A stretch of DNA of 39,506 bases from GWC2-56-14 sp043731355 (GCA_043731355.1 JAYTJE010000061.1:1-39506), one strand, 5' to 3'; positions 24,112-31,951 are shown, numbered from the stretch's first letter. Notes: generated from the letters alone by a model not told the origin. Numbers and translations are program-made.

Positions 24112-24141
24112 TTGACTCGCAAGATTAAGCTTTGGTATGAT
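24112..24141 (+). promoter_or_regulatory. Sigma-70-type promoter of ccdA-merR
   Basis: TTGACT (24112-24117), an 18-nt spacer and TATGAT (24136-24141) precede the CcdA-like gene. The spacer is slightly long but not the 19-20 nt typical of MerR-activated promoters. The CTTTGGTAT string at the -10 also occurs at the porin promoter. Confidence 0.65.
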
Positions 24142-24189
24142 GCACCACTTATCTTATCGTTTTCGCAGCTCGCAAGGGAGTTTGATGGC

Positions 24190-24942
24190 ATGGACCTTTC
24201 TCAGGGATTAACGCTGTACGCTCTGATGTTCTCGCTGCTCATGGGTCTGGTGTCCTTTGCCTCTCCGTGCATTCTTCCGCTTATCCCTTCCTACGTTTCC
24301 TATATCACCGGCATCAGCTACGACGAATTAGTGAGCAAGGAAGCGAAAAAAAAGAATCTGCGGATCACGCTGCAGCACTCGCTGGCATTCGTGGCCGGTT
24401 TTTCCATCATCTTCGTGCTGCTGGGGGCCACCGCGAGCCTCATGGGCCAGGTCCTCACTCAGTACCTCGATGTCATCAGGATCGTCGGCGGCGTCCTGAT
24501 CATCATCATGGGCGTTTTTGTCATGGACGTGGTGAAAATCCCCTTCCTGCAGCGCGAGGCGAAGCTGCGGCTCAAGACCAGGCCGGCGGGGTACATCGGC
24601 ACGGTCCTCGTCGGGATGATCTTCGGCGCGGGCTGGACACCCTGCACCGGACCGTTCCTGGGATCGGTCCTGGCGCTTGCCATGGATGCCGCCACCCTGG
24701 GCCGGGGCATGGTGCTGCTCATGTTCTATTCGCTGGGCCTGGGCATTCCTTTCATTCTTTCGGCGCTGGCGATCAGCGAGTTCCTGACGCACTCCAACAG
24801 GCTGAAAAAACATTTCAAGGCCATCAAGGTCGTCAGCGGTCTTGTTCTGGTCCTTATGGGGGTCCTGCTGATCACGAACAGCATGACGCTCCTGACCTCA
24901 TATTCGATTTTATTCTGGGAGAAGATAAAAAGCCTATGGTAG
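24190..24942 (+). CDS. ccdA: CcdA/DsbD-type transmembrane thiol electron transporter
   Basis: A 250-aa inner-membrane protein of the CcdA family, which carries reducing equivalents from cytoplasmic thioredoxin to periplasmic thiol proteins, for example for cytochrome c maturation. Six hydrophobic segments are seen. Both signature Cys-Pro motifs are present: SFASPCILPLIPSYVSYITG in the first helix and GWTPCTGPFLGSVLA in the fourth. ATG 24190 is preferred (GGGAG 9 nt upstream) over the longer open frame from 24112, which includes the promoter. It overlaps the MerR gene by 7 nt. Confidence 0.92.
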   Translation: MDLSQGLTLYALMFSLLMGLVSFASPCILPLIPSYVSYITGISYDELVSKEAKKKNLRITLQHSLAFVAGFSIIFVLLGATASLMGQVLTQYLDVIRIVGGVLIIIMGVFVMDVVKIPFLQREAKLRLKTRPAGYIGTVLVGMIFGAGWTPCTGPFLGSVLALAMDAATLGRGMVLLMFYSLGLGIPFILSALAISEFLTHSNRLKKHFKAIKVVSGLVLVLMGVLLITNSMTLLTSYSILFWEKIKSLW

Positions 24943-25355
24943 TGGATAGCCTGGACATTCTCAAGGACAAAGATGCGCCGCTCTACACCATGGGTGTGGC
25001 GGCGAAGCTGGTAGGGACGACAGCGCAGACCTTGCGGCTCTACGAGAAACACGGCCTGATCCTGCCGACGCGCGAGCGCAGGAACCGCCTGTATACCGAG
25101 AACGACATCAAGTGGCTTCGCTGTATCCGGGAGCTGATCCATACCAAAAAGATCAGCATCGAAGGAATCAAGAAGCTCCTTGACTATGCGCCCTGCTGGG
25201 ACATCAAGGAATGCCCTGACGAACGGCGGGTGGTCTGCACGGCATTTACGGACAAGGGCAAGCCCTGCTGGGAAACGACCCGGTGCCGCATGGAGAACGA
25301 TTGCACGACCTGCGTGGTGTTTTTGAAAAGCGGGAAAAAAGCAGCGAAAAAGTAG
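24936..25355 (+). CDS. MerR-family regulator with Cys-rich (two-CW-like) tail
   Basis: A 139-aa regulator. The winged-helix DNA-binding part is residues 16-80 (LYTMGVAAKLVGTTAQTLRL, YEKHGLILPTRERRNRLYTE). A C-terminal tail holds seven Cys (C87, C93, C101, C111, C117, C123, C126) with two CWxxxxC units (PCWDIKEC, PCWETTRC), resembling the two-CW motif. This suggests metal or redox sensing. The start overlaps the ccdA stop and GTG 24942 is an alternative. Co-transcription with a thiol electron transporter fits redox control. The much longer open frame from 24267 is a shadow of ccdA. Confidence 0.88.
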   Translation: MVVDSLDILKDKDAPLYTMGVAAKLVGTTAQTLRLYEKHGLILPTRERRNRLYTENDIKWLRCIRELIHTKKISIEGIKKLLDYAPCWDIKECPDERRVVCTAFTDKGKPCWETTRCRMENDCTTCVVFLKSGKKAAKK

Positions 25356-25460
25356 TTCCGAATGCGGAATTCGGAATGCGGAATGCGGAATTTACGCGAG
25401 TCTTCTTGCTATTGATCCGTTTTTTATTCCCCATTTCGAATTCCGCATTCCGCATTTCAA
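25356..25460. repeat. Inverted pair of GAATGCGGAAT-type repeats (copies 2 and 3)
   Basis: The left arm 25356-25392 (GGAATTCGGAATGCGGAATG pattern) and right arm 25432-25460 (CGAATTCCGCATTCCGCATT) are inverse copies around a 39-nt T-rich centre. They fill the gap between the convergent merR and moaD-moaE genes almost exactly from stop to stop, and could form a long terminator-like hairpin. Confidence 0.8.
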
Positions 25461-26128
25461 GGATGTTCCTCCACCCAGACTTCCCCATCCTTTGTGGTCT
25501 CCCGTTTCCAGATGGGCGTAATCCGTTTTAACTCGTCAATGCAGAACCGGCAGGCCTTAAAGGCCTCGTCGCGATGGCTTGAGGCTGCCGCGATCAGCAC
25601 AATGTTCTCTCCCACCGGTATCGTGCCCACCCGGTGAATGATCGTTACGTCGATCGCCCCCTGCTCCCTCATGGCCCGCTCCCTGATCTCCGAAAGCTGC
25701 TTCTCCGCCATGCCCGGATAATGTTCGAACTGGAGCTGTGATACTTCTGTGCCGCGTGAGATGTCACGCGTTGTGCCGAGAAACGTGACGATCGCTCCAA
25801 TGGCGTTCGAAGAACGCTTCAGGCGGTCCACCTCTTCGTCAAGCGAGAACAACTCGTGCTGGATCCGTATATGTCCCGCGACGTCGCCGCCGGAGAAGGG
25901 CGGCATAAGCGCCACTTCATCGCCGTCCTTGATGCGCGCATCGGGCTTCACTAATTCCTGGTTCAGCGCGGTTATGACCCGGCCTTGCGAAAGCAGGTCC
26001 GAAAGGGCCGGGTGCTCGCGCGCGATCAAGAGGAGCAGCTCAGAGATCGTGGCCGGTCCCGCTGCGATTCGCAGTTCATCGCGGCCTGCCTTTTCTTTCA
26101 ACATCGCAAAGAGTTTTACTGTGATCAT
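25457..26128 (-). CDS. MoaD-MoaE fusion, molybdopterin synthase
   Basis: A 223-aa fusion of both molybdopterin synthase subunits, which put the dithiolene sulfurs on precursor Z. Residues 1-81 are MoaD (ubiquitin-like, starting MITVKLFAMLKEKAG and ending ALMPPFSGG). Residues about 85-223 are MoaE, with GAIVTFLGTTRD, HRVGTIPVGENIVLIA, SSHRDEAF and the catalytic-Lys motif ITPIWKRE. MoaD normally needs a free C-terminal Gly-Gly for thiocarboxylation; here GG (80-81) is internal, so processing is expected as in MoaX-type fusions. The start codon lies 6 nt after the -10 box, so the mRNA may be leaderless. Confidence 0.93.
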   Translation of the reverse strand: MITVKLFAMLKEKAGRDELRIAAGPATISELLLLIAREHPALSDLLSQGRVITALNQELVKPDARIKDGDEVALMPPFSGGDVAGHIRIQHELFSLDEEVDRLKRSSNAIGAIVTFLGTTRDISRGTEVSQLQFEHYPGMAEKQLSEIRERAMREQGAIDVTIIHRVGTIPVGENIVLIAAASSHRDEAFKACRFCIDELKRITPIWKRETTKDGEVWVEEHP

Positions 26129-26133
26129 GATTG

Positions 26134-26162
26134 ATAATAGTCCATGTGCAGGGGAGAGTCAA
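26134..26162 (-). promoter_or_regulatory. Promoter of moaD-moaE, leaderless geometry
   Basis: On the minus strand TTGACT (26162-26157), a 17-nt spacer and TATTAT (26139-26134) are followed by CAATC and then the ATG at 26128. The predicted transcription start falls on or next to the start codon, and no SD is visible. Confidence 0.65.
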
Positions 26163-26220
26163 GAATGAGATACGTAAGCAATTATGTTAATGAGGAAAGA
26201 TCCTGAAAAAACCTTTTTAC

Positions 26221-26326
26221 ACGGAAAAATCGGATTAACGACGGATAAGGGCGGATAAAACTTAAGATGAAAGGCACTCCGTGGTGTATCCGCCGTTATC
26301 CGGTCTTTATCAGCCGTTATCCGTGT
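26221..26326. repeat. Intergenic inverted-repeat element, GCGGATAA family
   Basis: The left arm (about 26221-26261, ACGACGGATAAGGGCGGATA) and right arm (about 26285-26326, TATCCGCCGTTATCC ... GCCGTTATCCGTGT) are imperfect inverse copies. They occupy the 236-bp gap between the M48 peptidase stop and the moaD-moaE promoter; no gene is evident there. Confidence 0.72.
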
Positions 26327-26364
26327 CAAAGGTCCTTTTTTGTTTGTTATGCTAAAGCGAAGGG

Positions 26365-27951
26365 TTATCCGATCTCGGGGACGATGCGGTTCTGGATCAG
26401 GCATTGCAGCATCTCAAGCTCGTCCTGATCGAACCAGGTGTATCCGCAGAGCAGGCACCGGTCGATCTCGATCAGATGGGCGCTGCTGTAAAAGCACCTG
26501 AGCATGGCAGTGCCGCATTTGGGGCAGGAAAGAAGCGGGATAGCGCCTTTGCTCCCGGTGAGCATGCGCTGGGTATGCTTGAGCTGGTTCTCGTTTACCA
26601 CGGTCCGTGCAAGCGCGGTTACGCGGTCCGTGCAGGACGATCCTGTGCGGGCAATGATCCTCGGGATACTGCTGTTCACGACCAGGGTCCCGGCGCAGAA
26701 ACCGCAGCGAAAGACTCCGGCGCCATGATAGGTCGTGGTTACGAGGGGTTGTCGGCACACGGGGCAGGAAAAATCCGATACGGTTTTTTCCTGTTGCAGC
26801 AACCGTGCTGAAAAGATGTCGTTGATGGCCGGTTGCTTCCAGGCGCGCTCGGCATTCTGCTTGTCGTTTCCGGTGATCCAGGTGAGCGGAGAAAGCCAGG
26901 GCAGGGAGCCGAGTTCGCCGAGTGAGAACGGACCCTGCCATTGCTGCTGCGGATTCATGGCATAGTAACCCGGTTCATTGCTTTTCCCCCCGGAATAGTT
27001 CTCTCGGGCGTCCGCCCGAGCATCCAGTTCCGTGATGCTCACCCGCGCCATGGCAAGCAGGACGGCAATCCGTTTTTTAAGCGGGGGATGGGTCGAGAGC
27101 AGGTCCGGCCAGAAGCCTTCCGACTCGTCCAGGGCTGTTGCGACCGGGTTCACGATGCAGAGCATTTCAAAACCGCTGCCGATAAAACCGGCGCCGCGCC
27201 AGCTTCGGGAAAGGAGGTGCAGGGTCTCGGCAAGGGCGATGGGGTTCCGGGACATGCGGACCGCGGCGGCATCAGCGCGGTATTCCCGTTCGCGTGAAAT
27301 GAACATATTCAGCAGAGAGCTGAGCTGCAGCAACAGCCAGGCGACGAAGAACCCGGGAGCGGCAAAGGACCGGCCGTTCGTCGTGGAGCGGAGCTTTTCC
27401 ATGGCAGAGGAGTAGGCGCCGAAAAGGCTTGAGGCCACCGTGGTCTGGAGACAGTCACCCGAAAGGATGTGGTGCGCCTCGTGCGCGATGACCGTTTCGA
27501 GCTGGGGACGGGTCAGCCGGGAAAGCAGCCCCTCGGTGATGCCGATGGCGGCGTTGCCTTTGAGGTCCACAACGGCAAGGGCGTTCATGGACAAGGACGG
27601 GATGACAAAGCCCTGGATCCTTCGCTGGTTTCCGGTGACCACCTGGACTTCCTGAACCACGTTTGCCAGCATCTTGTGAATGTCGTCCTGGGGGTCCGGC
27701 GGCTGCGCATCAAGGCTTCGCATGACCGTGGTTGCCGTGTCGTACGCCGCGAACCAGAAGTGAAGCCCGGCCACGACCAGGGCGATCGAACCGGAAACAA
27801 TCCAGAACCGCAGGGCCGACGCTCCCAGAACCGGGAGAAACGGAGCTGCAAAGGCCGCGGTGATGCAGAGATAGAGGGCCAGCAGGAACAGAAAGAACAG
27901 CCCGATGCGCCAGTTCTTTTGTCGTTCTATGTCAATGAAGGTTAAGGGCAT
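26365..27951 (-). CDS. M48-family membrane metallopeptidase with GYF-like and zinc-ribbon tail
   Basis: A 528-aa protein. Two membrane helices at about 16-38 and 47-69; M48 catalytic domain with HEAHH (157-161) and a downstream EREYRADAAAV Glu as third zinc ligand, plus further hydrophobic segments near 185-215. The C-terminal 200 aa hold a GYF_2-like stretch (QGPFSLGELGSLPWLSPLTW) and two Cys-pair zinc ribbons (CPVCRQP ... CGFCAG; CPKCGTA ... CLLCGY, then WFDQDELE). M48 proteases such as HtpX clear damaged membrane proteins. It lies downstream of lemA, a common pairing. The extended tail is unusual for HtpX and may bind substrates or partners. Confidence 0.88.
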   Translation of the reverse strand: MPLTFIDIERQKNWRIGLFFLFLLALYLCITAAFAAPFLPVLGASALRFWIVSGSIALVVAGLHFWFAAYDTATTVMRSLDAQPPDPQDDIHKMLANVVQEVQVVTGNQRRIQGFVIPSLSMNALAVVDLKGNAAIGITEGLLSRLTRPQLETVIAHEAHHILSGDCLQTTVASSLFGAYSSAMEKLRSTTNGRSFAAPGFFVAWLLLQLSSLLNMFISREREYRADAAAVRMSRNPIALAETLHLLSRSWRGAGFIGSGFEMLCIVNPVATALDESEGFWPDLLSTHPPLKKRIAVLLAMARVSITELDARADARENYSGGKSNEPGYYAMNPQQQWQGPFSLGELGSLPWLSPLTWITGNDKQNAERAWKQPAINDIFSARLLQQEKTVSDFSCPVCRQPLVTTTYHGAGVFRCGFCAGTLVVNSSIPRIIARTGSSCTDRVTALARTVVNENQLKHTQRMLTGSKGAIPLLSCPKCGTAMLRCFYSSAHLIEIDRCLLCGYTWFDQDELEMLQCLIQNRIVPEIG

Positions 27952-27958
27952 GGTTCTT

Positions 27959-28089
27959 CAAATGCGGAATGCGGAATGCGGAATTCGGATTGTAGAGGCG
28001 GACTATAAATCCAAAATCCAAATCTCGTATTTGCTATCCTTTCAGGTTCGGTTTTGCGCCGCATTTCGCATTTCGCATTCCGCATTTCC
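27959..28089. repeat. Inverted pair of GAATGCGGAAT-type repeats (copies 4 and 5)
   Basis: The left arm 27959-27990 (AATGCGGAATGCGGAATGCG then GAATTCGG) and right arm about 28058-28089 (GCATTTCGCATTTCGCATTC then CGCATTT) are inverse copies flanking about 67 nt. They lie between lemA and the M48 peptidase gene, within one presumed transcript. Confidence 0.78.
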
Positions 28090-28090
28090 C

Positions 28091-28654
28091 CTACTTCCCT
28101 TTCAGGCTCAAGTTCACCGCCGGTGCGGTGCGCGCCGCTTCTTCGGCGCCGAAATATTCCTCGCTCGCAAAGTTGAACGTGGAGGAAATGAAGTTGTTTG
28201 GGAAGACCTGCAGCTTCGTGCGGTAATTCGCGACAAGATCGTTGTAGAGCTGGCGTGCGAAAGCGATCCGGTTCTCGGTCGAGGTGAGCTCCTCCTGGAG
28301 CTGCATCACGTTCTGGTTGCCCTTGAGCGCGGGGTAGTTTTCCATGACCGCGAACAGTTTTCCGAGCGCCTCGGTGAGCATGTTCTCGGCCTCGGCTTTC
28401 GTGCCCGGTGTGCCCGCGGACACGGCCTTTGCCCTGGCCGAGATGACCTTTTCGAGCGTGTCCTGTTCGAACTCCAGAACGCCTTTTACGGTCGCGACCA
28501 GGTTCGGGATGAGGTCATGCCGCCTTTTGAGCTGCACATCAATCTGTTTCCAGGAGCTTTGGACATCGTTTCGCCGGCTGATGAGCCCGTTGTAGATCAG
28601 GACGATCCAGATTAAGAAAGCGCCAACGACTGCCAGTAAAATCCATCCAACCAT
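28091..28654 (-). CDS. lemA: LemA family protein
   Basis: LemA protein (187 aa): a single N-terminal membrane helix (MVGWILLAVVGAFLIWIVLI) followed by a helical bundle. Hallmark segments are YNGLISRRNDVQSSWKQIDV, LKRRHDLIPNLVATVKG, ENRIAFARQLYNDLVANY and a late FPNNFISSTF. ATG 28654 is used because AAGGAGG lies 5 nt upstream, giving the family N-terminus. The function of LemA is unclear; it often neighbours M48 peptidases, as here. An extended -10 (TGATATACT, 28709-28717) overlapping the mqnD stop could give it its own promoter. Confidence 0.94.
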   Translation of the reverse strand: MVGWILLAVVGAFLIWIVLIYNGLISRRNDVQSSWKQIDVQLKRRHDLIPNLVATVKGVLEFEQDTLEKVISARAKAVSAGTPGTKAEAENMLTEALGKLFAVMENYPALKGNQNVMQLQEELTSTENRIAFARQLYNDLVANYRTKLQVFPNNFISSTFNFASEEYFGAEEAARTAPAVNLSLKGK

Positions 28655-28714
28655 AGTATCCTCCTTCTTCATTCTTCGTAGGTCGAGTCCGGCATGAAAA
28701 TTGGCAACAGTATA

Positions 28715-29554
28715 TCATATATAAGCGAGAAGCGATTTATTTGAGGGAGGAAAAATTCCGCGTTCTTCCGCCTCTTGAAAGAGTCTGCCCACAGCCGCAA
28801 GCCCTTCCTGGCCGAGCTCAAGCGAGAATTCATTCACATAGAGGTCGATGTGGCTCTTCATCACCACGGGGTCCATCTCCTGACTGTGCCTCCCGCAATA
28901 GTTCATCACTTCTTCCGGATGCGCGTAGGCGTATTGCACGCTCTCGCGTATGCCCGCCTCGATCCTGAGCAGGCGCTCGCGGCCGAGAGAGCGCTTGCCG
29001 AGTATGCCGCCTAGGGGGATCGGCAGACCGGCATAGTGCTCCCACCAGGCGCCGAGGTCGAGCAGTTTCTCCAGGTTGTAGCGCGGATAGGTGAAGCGGC
29101 TTTCATGGATGATGAGACCCGCGGCCACCTCTCCTTTCGAAACCGCGTCCATGATACGATCGAAGGTCATGACGACGACGTTTTCGAGCGATGGGTCGAA
29201 GAGGCGAAGCAGCAGGTACGCGGTCGTGAGCCTGCCCGGGATGGCGATGGCGCCTTGCTTCAGGCTGGAAAGTGTTGCCCCGGGCCGGGCAACGATGAGC
29301 GGACCGCAGCCTCTGCCGAGCGCTCCGCCGGAACGGAGCAGTGCGTAATTCTCGCGAAGATGGCCCAGCGCGTGGTACGAAATTTTGGTGAGATCCAGCC
29401 TGTTTGCAAGCGCCATGCGGTTCAGGGTCTCCACATCCTCGAGCTGTTCCCGGAAGGTGATGCCCGGCACCGTGACCTTGCCGTGGATAAGCGCATAAAA
29501 AATGAACGTGTCGTTCGGACAGGGGGAGTAGCCTATGGTCAGGGGCGTGGTCAC
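28715..29554 (-). CDS. mqnD: 1,4-dihydroxy-6-naphthoate synthase
   Basis: MqnD (279 aa) converts cyclic dehypoxanthine futalosine to 1,4-dihydroxy-6-naphthoate in the futalosine route to menaquinone. It starts near (V/M)TTPLTIGYSPCPNDTFIF, the family signature, and has LTKISYHALGH, RPGATLSSLKQGAIAIPGRL and GLIIHESRFTY. The start is GTG 29554, overlapping the mqnB stop as GTGA, so the pair is translationally coupled. The frame is open further upstream (to 29734), but that part is mqnB in another frame. Confidence 0.94.
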   Translation of the reverse strand: MTTPLTIGYSPCPNDTFIFYALIHGKVTVPGITFREQLEDVETLNRMALANRLDLTKISYHALGHLRENYALLRSGGALGRGCGPLIVARPGATLSSLKQGAIAIPGRLTTAYLLLRLFDPSLENVVVMTFDRIMDAVSKGEVAAGLIIHESRFTYPRYNLEKLLDLGAWWEHYAGLPIPLGGILGKRSLGRERLLRIEAGIRESVQYAYAHPEEVMNYCGRHSQEMDPVVMKSHIDLYVNEFSLELGQEGLAAVGRLFQEAEERGIFPPSNKSLLAYI

Positions 29555-30282
29555 TGCTTCCAGCCTTCGAGAGTCCGGATGACGGCGTTTTGCGCGACCG
29601 CGGCTGCCCGGGGGATGTCCCAGGTTTTTACGTCGCGGTCCGTGACGAGGTTCGAGATGCCGCGCAGTTCCAGCCAGGGAACGGTATGGGCTGCCGCCAC
29701 CTGGGCCGCTGCCGCGCCTTCCATGTTTTCGCACAATCCATGATACCGTGCTTCCAGCTCTTTTGCCCGCGCCGACGTGCCGGTGCAGGTCGAAAGCGTG
29801 ATGAACGTGCCGGTATGAAGGCGGCTGTTTGTTTCGCTCTGCCGGGAAGAAAGGGTCCGCTGCGCCTGTTCCAAAAGCGTATCGGAAGCAGGGAACGTAT
29901 GGTAGATCATTGACGTGGACGTTTTGAGCAGCGGGATGCCGATGGAGGAAGTGTCCTTAAAACCTTCAGGTGTCAGAACGCCCTCGTCACCGGCGACCTC
30001 TTCCTGTGCAAGCGCCAGGTCGCCGACCACTGCGCCCGAGGACAGGTAGGCCCCGCCGATGCCGAAGACGATAAGGGCCTCGGCGTTTGCATGGGTAAGC
30101 AGCAGCGTTGCCGCGTGGGCCGCATTCACCTTGCCCATGCCGCCGACGCACAGGCTGATCTCGCGGCCCGCGAGCTTCCCCATAATGATCGATTTTGCGC
30201 CGAGCTGAAGAGCGCCCGTCACGGTCATGGTTGCCAGCAGCAGGTCAGCTTCGGTCTGTACGGAAGAAAGCAGCGCGATCAT
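29551..30282 (-). CDS. mqnB: Futalosine hydrolase
   Basis: MqnB (243 aa) removes hypoxanthine from futalosine to give dehypoxanthine futalosine. It belongs to the nucleoside phosphorylase/MTAN fold: VGGMGKVNAAHAATLLL, FGIGGAYLSSGAVVGDLALA, the substrate-binding ENMEGAAAAQVAAAH with its conserved Glu, and the late RGISNLVTDRD with catalytic-type Asp. It is first in an operon with mqnD. An extended -10 (TGCTATAGT) on the minus strand at about 30328-30336 may be its promoter. Confidence 0.92.
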   Translation of the reverse strand: MIALLSSVQTEADLLLATMTVTGALQLGAKSIIMGKLAGREISLCVGGMGKVNAAHAATLLLTHANAEALIVFGIGGAYLSSGAVVGDLALAQEEVAGDEGVLTPEGFKDTSSIGIPLLKTSTSMIYHTFPASDTLLEQAQRTLSSRQSETNSRLHTGTFITLSTCTGTSARAKELEARYHGLCENMEGAAAAQVAAAHTVPWLELRGISNLVTDRDVKTWDIPRAAAVAQNAVIRTLEGWKQ

Positions 30283-30327
30283 AGAGTTCTCAGGGCCTCC
30301 GGTCTAAGACGTCCTTTTTCGTGTGGT

Positions 30328-30336
30328 ACTATAGCA
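30328..30336 (-). promoter_or_regulatory. Possible extended -10 promoter of mqnB-mqnD
   Basis: TGCTATAGT on the minus strand (-10 box at 30333-30328) lies 45 nt before the mqnB ATG. No good -35 element is visible, so this is tentative. Otherwise the 251-bp divergent gap to aroC holds only the aroC promoter. Confidence 0.35.
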
Positions 30337-30463
30337 TAGTGGGCAACCTGATTTCACGCTAAAACTGCTCTATCGGTTGGCTGGAATAGGGCCTCGATGT
30401 GCCGAAAGGTCGAAAAACCCGCTCCATTACCCTTAAATTACCCCGAAAAACACATACTTTTCG

Positions 30464-30492
30464 TTGCACTTCCCGCGGGGATTTGCTATGAT
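30464..30492 (+). promoter_or_regulatory. Sigma-70-type promoter of aroC
   Basis: TTGCAC (30464-30469), a 17-nt spacer and TATGAT (30487-30492) lie 41 nt before the aroC ATG, giving a leader of about 35 nt. Confidence 0.72.
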
Positions 30493-30533
30493 GACCGCGT
30501 TTTTAAGGGAATTCAAAGGTTTTTGGAGGGAAA

Positions 30534-31727
30534 ATGCTGCGATATTTGACTGCCGGCGAGTCCCACGGCGAATTGCTCATGGGCATCCTTGAGGGGATGC
30601 CGTCAGGTCTTTTGATCAGGGTCACGGACATAGACCAGGAACTGGCCAGGCGACAGGGCGGCTATGGTCGCGGCGGCCGCATGAAGATCGAGAAGGACAC
30701 GGTCAAGATCTATACCGGTGTGCGCTGGGGCAAAACACTCGGAAGTCCCATCGGGCTTATGGTCCGCAACAAGGACTGGGAGAACTGGCGCGCCAAGATG
30801 TCCGCTGACCCCATGTTCCTCAACTCCGCCGAAGCCGTTACCCGGCCGCGGCCCGGCCATGCTGACCTGGCCGGCGCATTGAAATATAATACCGCCGATG
30901 TCCGCAACATCCTTGAACGTTCGAGCGCGCGGGAGACCGCCATGCGCGTTGCCGTGGGCGCCGTTGCCAGGCGGCTGCTCGAAGAGTTCGGTATCGAGGT
31001 AACGAGTCATGTCGTGAGCCTTGGTGGCGTCTTTGCCAAAATTTCCCCGGCCTTGCAGATTCAGGAGCTTCGTAAACGTGCCAGGGCTTCGGAACTGCAT
31101 TGCGCCGATCCCGACGCGGAGAAGCGGATGATGCGCAAAATAGACGAGGCGCGGAATGCCGGCGATACGCTGGGCGGGGTGATAGAACTGATCGTCACGG
31201 GCGCTCCCATCGGGCTCGGCAGCCATACGCACTGGGACCGGAAGCTTGATGCGAAGCTGGCGGGTGCGCTCATGAGCATTCAGGCCATAAAAGGAGTGGA
31301 AGCCGGCGCCGGGTTCGGCGTGGCGAATCTGCCGGGCTCGCAGGTGCATGACGAGCTCTTCTGGAACAAGAAGGCAGGCTTTCATCGCAAGACGAACCGG
31401 GCCGGCGGTATCGAGGGCGGCATGAGCAATGGCGAGCCCATCGTGCTCCGCGCCGCCATGAAGCCGATCCCGACGCTCATGAAGCCGCTTCGTTCCGTGG
31501 ATATGGTTACCAAAAAGCCCTTTAAGGCAAGTATCGAACGCTCCGATGTCTGCGCGGTCCCCGCAGCCGGCGTGGTCGCTGAAGCTGTTGTTGCTTTTGA
31601 GCTCGCCTCGGCAATGATCGAGAAGTTCGGCGGCGACAGCATTGATGAAATGAAGCGGAATTACTGCTCCTATATGAGGCAGGTCAGTGTCCGGATGGAG
31701 GCTGAGGAAATGCCGGGGAAGTGGTGA
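30534..31727 (+). CDS. aroC: Chorismate synthase
   Basis: AroC (397 aa) converts EPSP to chorismate using reduced FMN, the last step of the shikimate pathway. It starts MLRYLTAGESHGELLMGILE (GESHG signature). It carries the conserved RRQGGYGRGGRMKIE region, RPRPGHADLAGALKY, ERSSARETAMRVAVGAVAR and GGIEGGMSNGEPI. The SD is GGAGGG. The product feeds aromatic amino acids and, here, the futalosine menaquinone pathway encoded divergently. Confidence 0.97.
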   Translation: MLRYLTAGESHGELLMGILEGMPSGLLIRVTDIDQELARRQGGYGRGGRMKIEKDTVKIYTGVRWGKTLGSPIGLMVRNKDWENWRAKMSADPMFLNSAEAVTRPRPGHADLAGALKYNTADVRNILERSSARETAMRVAVGAVARRLLEEFGIEVTSHVVSLGGVFAKISPALQIQELRKRARASELHCADPDAEKRMMRKIDEARNAGDTLGGVIELIVTGAPIGLGSHTHWDRKLDAKLAGALMSIQAIKGVEAGAGFGVANLPGSQVHDELFWNKKAGFHRKTNRAGGIEGGMSNGEPIVLRAAMKPIPTLMKPLRSVDMVTKKPFKASIERSDVCAVPAAGVVAEAVVAFELASAMIEKFGGDSIDEMKRNYCSYMRQVSVRMEAEEMPGKW

Positions 31728-31800
31728 AAAATAGAAGTTAGAAGTAAGAAGTCGGGTAGAGAACATCGAAACCTGACGCAATAGTTCAACTATTCAACTC

Positions 31801-31839
31801 AACAGGGGCGCGGCAACACATCCGCGCCTCTGTTCTTTT
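31801..31839 (+). terminator. Intrinsic terminator after aroC
   Basis: AACAGGGGCGCGG (31801-31813) pairs with CCGCGCCTCTGTT (31822-31834), 13 bp with one G-U, followed by CTTTTA. The preceding 31728-31800 stretch contains a purine-rich GAAGTTAGAAGTAAGAAG repeat and no gene. Confidence 0.85.
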
Positions 31840-31915
31840 ACCCCATCCAGTCATGTCCTTGGAATCTATATTTACCGATAGGATCGCACTTCAATTTTCG
31901 TCGGTTAAATAAAGC

Positions 31916-31943
31916 TTGATTAGGAAGCTCTGTTTGTTATAAT
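31916..31943 (+). promoter_or_regulatory. Promoter of the small gene at 31952, leaderless geometry
   Basis: TTGATT (31916-31921), a 16-nt spacer and a perfect TATAAT (31938-31943) stand only 8 nt before the ATG. No SD precedes that ATG, so transcription probably begins at or within 2 nt of it. Confidence 0.65.
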
Positions 31944-31951
31944 GCCGGTAT

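Noticed and set aside
24267..25355. A 362-codon + strand open frame
   Set aside because: Its first two thirds are the GC-rich ccdA gene in a shifted frame (His/Arg/Gly-rich, no domain). Only the end, from 24936, is a real protein (MerR).
25356..28089. CRISPR array from repeated GAATGCGGAAT units
   Set aside because: Units are adjacent or inverted, spacers are not of regular length, and there are no cas genes.
30603..31781. A 392-codon minus-strand frame opposite aroC
   Set aside because: It is a shadow of aroC; the composition is unlike a real protein.
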